64,000 nucleotides of DNA from Pelodera strongyloides (lineage: Eukaryota > Nematoda > Chromadorea > Rhabditida > Rhabditidae). The notes under the pieces are model-generated. The model did not search any database. It was given only the letters and a program-made list of their open reading frames with translations, and had not been told where the DNA came from. This document shows, one piece after another, positions 57,001 to 64,000 of this stretch (position 1 is the first letter of the stretch; the number at the start of each line of letters is the position of its first letter). The position numbers and the translations under genes are program-made. The stretch is taken from the NCBI GenBank assembly GCA_036852015.1, contig JAANDG010000044.1, positions 62,001-126,000 of the forward strand, read 5' to 3'.

Positions 57001-58605
57001 GCGCCATTTGTGCGCGAGCATTTTGCAAACTGGCGGAGGTTGATTTCGCTCTGGCGATGCAACCAGGTTCCACAAGCTTCTTCACTGTAATTCCACAAGT
57101 TTAAGCTTTTATAAATTATAAAGCTTGTTTAGACGAATGTTGAACTAAACTTGAATATTGTGTGTTTTTGGATTTTATGAATTAATTTATTTCGCGGACT
57201 TTCTTTTTTCTTTGACTGATGAAACATCGTTTTTCTACAAATTAGCGCCATGTTTTGACAATTGCTGGTGCTTTTGAAAACAATAATTACCATCGCTGAG
57301 CGTCAGAATTTTATAGTTATTTCATTAGGGTTTATGTGTTTTCATCCAGGCGTCTCGTGCCCTATTTGAAGACTAATTGACTTTTTATATTTGAGAGAAC
57401 CTAAAGAGAAAAAAGAAATGATGTATTGTACGTTGTCATTAAAACGAAATACTGGCCGGTTTTTGAAACACATCGAGTAGACCAGCGTTCTTATGCAGCA
57501 TATGCAGATGAACATAAATTAGAATAAAAAATCGAGCTAAATTCGAGAAAATTGACATAAATACGTAAGAAATCAGTTGTCCACGATGCGTTTCAAAAAT
57601 ATGCCTGTATTTCGCTTTATGTTGGGTGATGATCTCTAGTGACTGTTGTGGACGACAACAATAATATTGAATATTATTATAATTTATTAGAAAAACATTT
57701 TCAGCCACGACCAAGATCTATTTGGACGCGTCGGCAGACCCGGAGCTCTTCACCGGATCTTCTGATGTTTACCAATTTGAGATATATCGAATGATGCGCG
57801 ATCATAATAAGTGAGTTGATTTCAGTTAAGGTATTTCAGATATCAGACAATTGTTAGTTTGAAGTTTGTTTGAATGTATATAAATAGTATCTTCTCGTAG
57901 AAGTACCGTGCTGTGTTTTTGTTCAGCAATGGCTTTTGTACTACTGTAAGTGCACGTGTTTTTCAGGGATGATTGGGCCAAGTTCTGCCCGAAAAGCAAT
58001 GTTTTCTGGCTACATTATCTTAGCAGAATGTGCATAGTGGACGCGAAATACAGGGTATGTTTATATAATGATAATATTTATTACGCACACAAAAATGTAC
58101 ACGCACAGTTTGTGTTTTTGGCTTTGTTTTATATTCTGTCTCTCGCATGCTCTTCTTTTTGTATGCCTTTTTTGATATTGCGTAGAGAAAGATTTCGGAT
58201 TTTTGGTTCTTAGTTCTCAATGTATATGCAAGGGATGAATGTACTATTTCGAGATGTATGATTGTTTTAAATGCTTTCAATTTAGAAAAGGACGTTGAAG
58301 AAGCGAAAACGGGAACTGCAAAGTGTATTTGATCGGTGAGTTTGATTGTGTTTTTTTTTGTATTGATTGTGTGTTAAACATAATGGAATGTACCATGATG
58401 GTGCATGTATTCTGTGATAAATCTGGACTCGTGTTCGAAAGTGAACATAGTAATTTATTTATAGATGTTTCTAAACAACGGCGGAGATTCACTTTGTGAT
58501 GAGATGTTGTGTTTCAGAATTCTAAACTACGACTCGTTGGACCAATTTCTACTTGAGGATGGCGATTTCTTTGAGAAAGTGATGCAACAGTATCTGCATG
58601 CGTGA
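45576..58605 (+). CDS. HASPIN: Haspin histone H3 Thr3 kinase, about 32 exons
   Basis: About 1297 residues. Haspin phosphorylates histone H3 Thr3 in mitosis to recruit the chromosomal passenger complex. Exons 1-17: 45576-45677, 45862-45954, 46107-46184, 46396-46539, 46721-46853, 47133-47190 (end uncertain), 47331-47487, 47744-47838, 48011-48081, 48273-48344, 48720-48800, 49052-49135, 49255-49332, 49691-49724, 50024-50116, 50299-50373, 50592-51632. Exons 18-32: 51789-51904, 52184-52321, 52623-52694, 53165-53280, 53512-53599, 53842-53928, 54488-54581, 55072-55163, 55537-55596, 55696-55838, 56860-56948, 57705-57810, 57967-58054, 58286-58335, 58518-58605. The N-terminal 970 residues are low-complexity, acidic and Ser/Thr-rich. 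The C-terminal kinase has GEGQYGEVF, VAMK, EHRDLHVGNVLV and IIDFTLSR, where DFT replaces DFG as is usual in haspins. All junctions close in frame except exon 6/7. An acceptor lies 2 bp before the ATG. Confidence 0.94.
49507..49676. mobile_element. CCGGCCGG MITE copy 7
   Basis: GTAAAGCATACCGGCCGC at the left, CCGGCCGGTAGTTCGTTTTA at the right. It ends 14 bp before haspin exon 14 (49691-49724). Confidence 0.78.
50592..51632 (+). other. Giant low-complexity exon of haspin with TAVE repeats
   Basis: This 1041 bp exon is about ten times the typical exon here. It encodes an acidic Ser/Thr/Ala-rich, probably disordered region. A short motif, TAVEAS or TA(V/L)E, occurs five times between about 50981 and 51245 with spacings of roughly 12-29 residues. 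SR and ST pairs are frequent and could be phosphorylation sites. Confidence 0.8.
52379..52446 (+). mobile_element. tRNA-derived SINE head
   Basis: GCCTGGGTGGCCCATTGCAA resembles a tRNA 5' half with A box, and GACTTCGAATCCAGCC a B box. It is followed by unrelated sequence. It lies in a haspin intron. Confidence 0.55.
52931..53081. mobile_element. CCGGCCGG MITE copy 8 (right end lost)
   Basis: Left TTTAAAGCGAAACACCGGCT intact. The right side stops at GATGTGTTTC without the CCGGCCGG part. Haspin intron. Confidence 0.7.
53366..53495. repeat. Tandem repeat with GTGTCATACCGCTTG units
   Basis: Two and a half units of about 51 bp, each with a version of CGTGTCATACCGCTTG, AAATAATAA and GGACAGTAC. 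The same core (CCACGTGTATACCGCTT) recurs alone at about 61105. It lies in a haspin intron and ends 17 bp before the exon at 53512. Confidence 0.7.
54029..54087. repeat. CT microsatellite
   Basis: A nearly pure (CT)n tract of about 58 bp in a haspin intron. Confidence 0.92.
54219..54368. mobile_element. MITE family C copy 2
   Basis: CAGTGGTCGTATGCACGAAC at the left and GTTCGTTCATACGGCCACTG at the right, with the GGGAG / CTCCC interior as in copy 1. Haspin intron. Confidence 0.78.
54583..54648. repeat. Two-unit tandem repeat
   Basis: GGGTACTAGGTACCATTTGT and TGTGACA occur twice, about 33 bp apart, immediately after a haspin donor site. Confidence 0.75.
55268..55483. repeat. 52-bp minisatellite, about four units
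   Basis: Exact 52 bp period. Each unit has TATACTTATAACATATGATA and CTCTTTCTGCCTGACCTG. Units differ at one or two bases. It lies in a haspin intron. Confidence 0.92.
56206..56262. repeat. CTGT/CT microsatellite
   Basis: Mixed CTGT and CT repeats in the long haspin intron between the HRD exon and the DFT exon. Confidence 0.85.
57438..57619. mobile_element. CCGGCCGG MITE copy 9
   Basis: Left ACGAAATACTGGCCGG, right GATGCGTTTCAAAAATATGC then TGTATTTCGCTTTA. The right CCGGCCGG is partly lost. Haspin intron. Confidence 0.78.
58065..58090 (-). mobile_element. (TTA)n-tailed retroelement end, short
   Basis: Minus strand GTGTGCGTAATAAATATTAT, the family end with a degenerate tail. Haspin intron. 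Confidence 0.4.
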
Positions 58606-60008
58606 GCGTGACTACTGTACTTGCGATGGTTTACTGTGGGTACGGTATATGCCCTTTCTCAATTGGACTACTGTAGTCTTTGGACAGCTCATCAATGCCC
58701 TTGTACGTACCGGCATGATAGTGCACACGAGTTGATCTTATTTTAGTACTTTGTTTGTTTGTTTGTATGTTTGTACGTAGTGGCTTGATCTTTCGCACGG
58801 TTGTGTAGTGTCTAATTTACATATACGCCAAGTTTGGAATGGTCATCATTTTTACCAGCGATGTTTATGCTTGTGCAATGCTTATATTTAGAGTTAGTAG
58901 AGTTATTGCGTTCTCTTTATTTTACCACTCTCATTTTTTCGAGTGGGATAGATGAATTTTGATTGGATTCCTCGTTTATAATTCTTGATTGAAAACCGAG
59001 AAATTAGTTGAATGATGAATGGTTTGTGCATGTATTCCCAAAACGAAAACATAAATTGATGTATCGTTTTGATTCATCTTTTATTCTCGTGTATTTTTTT
59101 GTGATGGTTCTTTTTTTTAGCATTCTCAGTTAATGGTTGTGTAAATATACCTCACGTATACCAACCCAGAATTGTTCATTTTTTGGATTTATATAAAAGA
59201 GGCAAAAATTTCTTTCACGATATGCATGTTCGGTCTTTAGTTTAGCTTCACTTATCTCTATTGTACTTGCTGGAAAGATTGCCTATTAGTTATTTTATTG
59301 AGTTTTTTTCAATTTTGGTTCGGCTTTGCTGCTTCTACTGCCAGGTTTGCATCATCAACCCGTTCGTTATGCTGTGTCTTTGCATATGAGTCTTCCATTT
59401 ATTAGGCGGCGCGTTTCTAATGTGTGATTCATCCAATTTTTCTCTGCCTTTGTAAATTATTCCTGTATAATAGATCTCCGCTCAATTAGCTCGCTTGTTC
59501 TTGTGCATCACAAACTTGCTCATTTACTATCACTAGAGGTCTCCACGAATATCACTTTACCTTTGTTTTATGGTTACTGTATGAGAATTGTATAAACTTG
59601 TTTGTTCCCTTGGTGTTCTCTTTTTACACTGTGTTTGGGATATGGACTTGTGTCTTGATTTAAGGTTGCTTCGATGTTATAACATGTTAAGAACGGGTTT
59701 ATATCGCAAAGGATGTTTTGTGCATACTGATGGTATTTAATTTGTCGGCCTTCGAAGAAGGTATATAGAAAGGAAATTAAATGGTGCATTGAAAACAGTG
59801 GACTTTGAGAATAAGTTCAATTCTTAGGTATGATGTACGTATACAGGTACAGGAAAGGCGTAAGGAAGCGGTTTAGCTCTGACTGGAGCGGGAGACATGA
59901 AACTTAATGAAAAAGACTAGTAAAGAACCGTTATTGGAAGTTTAATAAACTTATGCATGTGAATGAATGTTTACTCTGAACAAAGCACAAATATATGAAG
60001 TTTTCTGT
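58606..60008. other. Intergenic region without a visible gene
   Basis: AT-rich spacer between the 3' ends of haspin (+) and the small peptide gene (-). It has a GTTT-rich stretch near 58751-58780. No coding signal was seen. Confidence 0.5.
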
Positions 60009-61524
60009 TTATCCAAAGTTTCTCGTGCAGGTTCCGAAGTCGGAGAATATCTGATGATATTCACAGAAGTAACCATCAGTGCAGTCGACGTCAGTCTTGC
60101 AGAACTGAAATTGGGTGATTTATTTGGGCATGGGATGTGGCATAACCCCATAACCGTAGTACCGTACTTAGCAACAAAACTCACTAAGTGCCTCCCTGGC
60201 AAATACGTACTCATCTTAAAGGGATAGGCCCATCAAAGTAAACCTATATTTACGAAACGTTCATAATGTATATAAAGCATTTTTATTACAATATATACAA
60301 ACCAAATTTCACCTACTTTCGCCCTCGAGGACTTTTTCCGATGTGCTCATCATCATATGTATACCATAAAGCTGCAGACTTCCAAGGTGTATATGCAAAT
60401 CTAGCTCGCATTTTAATTTCTTGATAAATTTGCGTAGACAGCTTCGACCTCTGCAGTTTTACGGTATACATATGATGATGAGCACATCGGAAAAAGTCCT
60501 CCTTCTGTACATTACAAGAAATTTGACGACAACATTAGAATCATCAAGGCTGATGCCACCAAATATTGGGTTGTCATTGATTACTGTATTGCTCAGCTTT
60601 AAAATGGATTATGGACGTCGGCCTGGATTTATGTTTTCTTGGCGAACGAACTTGTCTTCCTTCTCCTTTTAATTGGCTTCAAACTAATTGGGTCCACACT
60701 TCCTTGATATTTACAGCGGCAATAATTGGAGGAGGGAGTGAATATTCCAGAAATGTCAACGCTCTGGTTATAATGGAAACTAAAATGTGCGCGGTTGCAA
60801 ACTAGGCGAAACTGGAGTGGCTAGCCACCATTGAGTGTGAGCTGTGAGCCGCACAGTAGCCTGACGTGAGCGAACATGTGAAGCGCAGGAACATTTGTTC
60901 GCACACCTATGTCGCATTAGTGATCCATTTTTTCTCGAATGCCTAACGAATAAGAACGCGGGTGAGACGTGAACGTTAATTGTGAAAGAAATATAGAAAT
61001 AATTATACAATAAAAAGGGACAGAATGTTTTACGCTAGATGGTGGTGGTTCTATTGTAGACTAGTAACTAAAAATGGCAATCTTCGAAGTCAAACTTTTC
61101 CAAACCACGTGTATACCGCTTTAAAAAATCAGCATCAGCCAGTTTGTACTGTATCTTGTATCATCTCATGCTCCAACTGCTAGGGCTCCTTTATACTTTT
61201 CGTAAATGACTGTGATCAAATCTGAGGAATTCCCTAGAAGATTCCATCCAAATAAACCTTACATAGTTGTGCTACATCATATGTCGTAATAATGCATTCG
61301 AAACGAGGTTTCATTCTACAGTAACTTTACCCCCTCGCTTTGATTTTGGCATACAACTATTCCTGAGCTATCGGAGGAGTCGAGGAGTTTAGTTTATCTT
61401 TGAAAACAACTATGCCATCCGGTTTACTATTCGATTAACTCACCAAATAAGTTGCCTCAGAAGACACAAGGAGTGCGGTGAGAATAAGAAGAATTGTCAG
61501 GGAAGACCACATGTTCTTGGCCAT
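60009..61524 (-). CDS. Secreted Cys-rich 58-residue peptide, 2 exons
   Basis: Exon 1 is 61524-61444 and exon 2 is 60104-60009. Exon 1 encodes MAKNMWSSLTILLILTALLV then SSEATYL: a classic signal peptide with probable cleavage near SSEA. Exon 2 encodes the mature part, starting FCKTDVDCTDGYFCEYHQIF, with four Cys spaced C-x5-C-x5-C-x11-C and a stop after RNFG. Both phases are 0. The donor is GTGAGT, the acceptor AATTTCAG. An acceptor AG lies 3 bp upstream of the ATG, so the transcript is probably trans-spliced. The Cys-Asp-Cys arrangement resembles small EB-, EGF- or Dickkopf-like disulfide modules, but it is too short to assign. The intron of 1.34 kb contains a foldback and might hide another small exon. 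No function is inferred. Confidence 0.68.
60215..60505. mobile_element. Composite foldback related to the 9.5 kb element
   Basis: The outer left edge, TTAAAGGGATAGGCCCATCA, matches the edge of the 9491-9941 foldback. The inside is a different inverted repeat of about 55 bp (GGACTTTTTCCGATGTGCTC near 60328 and its complement near 60477-60500). The right outer edge is missing. It lies in the intron of the secreted peptide gene. Confidence 0.7.
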
Positions 61525-61609
61525 GATCTGAGAAGAATGGACGGGTCTTATTTGTTATGAGGGATTCTGGACCGCCTCCTTTTGACGCATTCCAAGGTTT
61601 TTTGAAGAA

Positions 61610-61611
<2 letters not shown>

Positions 61612-61649
<38 letters not shown>
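61612..61649. repeat. CT microsatellite
   Basis: A pure (CT)n run upstream of the secreted peptide gene. Confidence 0.9.
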
Positions 61650-61651
<2 letters not shown>

Positions 61652-62038
61652 TGTCTCGGTCTTTCTCTCTCAATCTCTCTCCCTTCTCATCTCACAAATT
61701 ACCCTTGGTTTGGTGCATATGAAGAGTACAATGTTTTTTAAAGCAATGGAGTGAAGATGTTCTTGCCAGGGGTCACGTATTACTAGTCTATAAAACACTG
61801 TGACGGGATCAAATAATAGCATTTTATAGGCTAGTAGGGTATACTTTTACCTAGTAAACAAAATAAACGGAAAATTAACCGTTCACGCTGACAATCAGAA
61901 GACATTGTCAGATTTATATGTAACGAGGTTGAATAAGATACGCTTATTGCTTCTATGGTTAAATATTTCATAATTTGGGCAGGCGCAAATGGTTGAGGAG
62001 GATCGCTGACGGTTTGCGGCCGATCTGCAACGCTCATC

Positions 62039-62168
62039 TGAGGCCATATTGACCACTCCGATTCCCTCGGGGAAATATTCCCTGGGCACCGAAAATATCA
62101 TTCTAAAGTGAGACACGGGGAGATAGAGACGGGGAATTCCCCATGGGGAATTAAGTGGTGAATATGGC
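62039..62168. mobile_element. MITE family B copy 3
   Basis: AGGCCATATTGACCACTCCG at the left and AGTGGTGAATATGGC at the right, with the shared GGGGAATTCCCC interior. It is the most complete copy. Confidence 0.78.
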
Positions 62169-62469
62169 TTCTGGAGTTTCCACGCTCACGGATGAACACT
62201 GCCAACAGTCAATGTGTTCTCGACAGCCTTTGCGCTGTGTGTTCATCTGTCGGAAATTGTTCTTCTGAATGTAAGTGCATAAATTAACGTCAGTGATCCA
62301 CAGAAGTTTAGAAGATAAATCATCTGGAAGATGCGTGGTGTGTTTCGGTGTGTTCTTCAGCTGCGAATCCCTTCAAAAAACTTTTTGGGGCATATGTCTG
62401 AAAACTACGCACAAAATCGGAAATTTTACCATGGTCAAACAGGGGCACGTCAGAATTCTTCAGAATCGC

Positions 62470-62515
62470 GCGGCTTCGAAGCGCCACCGAGGATTTGAAC
62501 TCGATCGGAGAAGCC
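62470..62515 (-). other. tRNA-like B-box fragment
   Basis: On the minus strand CGAGTTCAAATCCTCGGTGG resembles a T arm, but the stem is only four clean pairs and no matching A box was found. Probably a SINE relic. Confidence 0.3.
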
Positions 62516-63646
62516 CCTATCGATAATTATATGCAATAAGATTCTTTAGCATTTTTAATTTTTAAACAAATGTTAATTTCCGTTGTTCAAATGGAGCCCA
62601 CTCGCAGGTGGCGCCACCTCTTATTCGAACATGAATAACATAAACGTGAAAGGCAATCGAACCAAATAAATCAACAAGTGTAATAACAACATTTATAATA
62701 ACAACAGGGGTTTGCCATGACTTAAACCTTGTAGAATGACCAGTGGGGGATTCAGCATACTCGAAGAGAGATCAGAACGATCCATGGGCAAAGAACTGAA
62801 TAGAGAAATTTACTCAATGATACACGACGTCAAATACGTTTACGTCTTCGACTAAGGCGAGTCGACACGAGTCATGGATATACAAAACAATAAGGGCAAA
62901 TCAATCCCGCAATTCAGACATTATAATGGTTACCTGAATAGAGCTAGGGATCCTAGAATTGACGGACAGATGTCGTTATCGGCGACTAAGGAGTATTTCC
63001 TGACAGGGTCTTCGCAGAACATCTCAAGTGGGTTAACATCAGATCACATCGCACAGTCAGCAGTAAAAAGCAACCAAACCTTTCGGAAACCCCTTTTTGT
63101 TGGATATCTTTTGGATGTGCAGGTATGGAAATGGCTGTACACTTATGGTTAGGACTACGGTACATGAGTCAAGATCTAGATTTTGCGGTTCGCGGAACAT
63201 CCGTCTTTCGGTTGACGATTGATTCTGATGACATTCTGAAATTTTTTTTTTTTTTCACAATACAGGGTCAATTTTTCACGCTGAATCCAAAGGTGCAGCA
63301 TATTTGAAGCGTTTCTGAGATATTTCAGGCGAAAACGAAAAATTGTGGGTTTCCTTTACTTATGGAACGCACTTTATATAGTACATTATAGCACCACTTG
63401 AGAACCCCACAATAGAACTTACTGTCAATGTGTCCCTGACCTATATTTGCCAAACATTTCGACTGATAACCACACGTATTTACAAAATAAACTTTGCCGA
63501 ATTCGTAGCAAACCATTTCTGTGAGCGTATGCATTGAATGTTGATTGTTGTTGTAAAGCGCTCTTCTTTTATACTATTTTACACGAAGAGGAAAACATCT
63601 TCAATCCAAGGGGAATATTTGTGATACAATGGAGGAATATATAAGC

Positions 63647-63664
63647 GGAGGAAGTATAAAAAGG
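63647..63664 (+). promoter_or_regulatory. TATA-like elements upstream of the signal-peptide exon
   Basis: ATATATAAG at about 63646-63654 and TATAAAAAG about 10 bp later, roughly 50-60 bp before the start codon at 63710. Confidence 0.4.
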
Positions 63665-63709
63665 TGCATCCCACAGAAAGTTGTAAGCCTATCGCCCCAT
63701 CCCATCCAT

Positions 63710-63787
63710 ATGCTCAATACTGCTCTAGTGTTATTCCTTGTTTTGAATGTTACTTATGTCTGTGGTCGAAGCGTTGACCAAATTAAG
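63710..63787 (+). CDS. Signal-peptide exon of a gene leaving the window
   Basis: ATG followed by MLNTALVLFLVLNVTYVCGR, a clear hydrophobic signal peptide with cleavage likely after VCG. It then reads SVDQIK and ends at a GTAAAT donor in phase 0. The rest of the gene is beyond 64000, so the product is unknown except that it is secreted or membrane-bound. A longer in-frame start at 63629 would put a hydrophilic leader before the signal sequence and is less likely. CCACAG at 63671-63676 could be a trans-splice acceptor. Confidence 0.55.
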
Positions 63788-64000
63788 GTAAATGAAGTTG
63801 GGTACTTTTGGTTTGCATCGCATAGTGTTCCGAAGTGTGGGTTAGTTTTGAGTAGTATAATTTTAGGTTTTTTTTCTTTTTGTAACAAGATTTATAGTAA
63901 GTAGTTCGCGCGCTCAGTGGCGACCAAACATTGCCGTATTTTTGCTTACTGGGAAGCAAACCGTATAAACCGTATAAAACCGTATTTGAAATTTATAAAA

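Larger units (their letters stand above)
61525..63709. other. Divergent intergenic region
   Basis: Between the secreted peptide gene (-) and the signal-peptide exon at 63.7 kb (+). It contains a CT microsatellite, MITE family B copy 3 and a tRNA-like fragment near 62470-62515. No gene is supported. Confidence 0.5.

Noticed and set aside
59951..60227. Overlapping open frames on both strands near 60.1 kb
   Set aside because: The frame with regular Cys spacing after a good acceptor, joined in phase to a signal-peptide exon, explains the locus better.
62275..62526. Open frame of 83 codons
   Set aside because: It overlaps a tRNA-like repeat fragment and has no supporting splice sites or recognisable residues.

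Overview
This window looks like nuclear DNA from an intron-rich nematode. The evidence is a cuticle collagen with the nematode-type N-terminal membrane segment and Cys-flanked Gly-X-Y blocks, GT-AG introns of about 100-1500 bp, and a 3' splice site 0-20 bp before the start codon in at least seven genes, as expected for spliced-leader trans-splicing. The collagen has 13 exons and donors often read GTTGGT, so the species is probably not close to Caenorhabditis. The clade is my inference; no ribosomal or mitochondrial marker is present.

Layout, left to right. 1-3.7 kb: AT-rich repeats with no confirmed gene. 3.7-11.3 kb (+): a complete 17-exon delta24-sterol reductase (DHCR24/diminuto). 12.0-14.3 kb (-): a 7-exon gene for a 187-residue beta-rich protein I cannot assign. 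14.8-17.75 kb (+): an 8-exon gene with a His-Me-finger DNA/RNA non-specific endonuclease domain of a type best known from bacterial effector nucleases. It is divergent from the previous gene across about 490 bp. 18.0-18.76 kb (+): a small Ala/Pro-rich protein with one hydrophobic segment. 19.7-23.75 kb (-): the cuticle collagen, with an unusually long non-collagenous tail. 23.8-28.0 kb: a 4.3 kb divergent intergenic region with a near-perfect foldback. 28.0-42.75 kb (+): a complete 38-exon ACF1/BAZ1A-like chromatin remodeller subunit (WAC, DDT, WHIM, PHD, bromodomain). 44.2-45.0 kb (+): a mitochondrial [2Fe-2S] ferredoxin. 45.6-58.6 kb (+): a haspin kinase in about 32 exons. 60.0-61.5 kb (-): a two-exon gene for a 58-residue secreted Cys-rich peptide. 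63.7 kb (+): a signal-peptide exon of a gene that leaves the window.

The introns and spacers are full of small non-autonomous repeats. The main one is a CCGGCCGG inverted-repeat MITE with TTAA flanks (at least ten copies, piggyBac-like). There are also four other short inverted-repeat families, two larger foldbacks, tRNA-derived SINEs (one with a visible target-site duplication), a (TTA)n-tailed retroelement end, a paired element carrying an ATTTGCAT minisatellite, and several simple tandem repeats.

The genes do not form one pathway. ACF1 and haspin both act on chromatin, and ferredoxin and haspin are close enough to be co-transcribed. Exon boundaries were read by eye. Every model closes in frame except one haspin junction near 47.16-47.33 kb.
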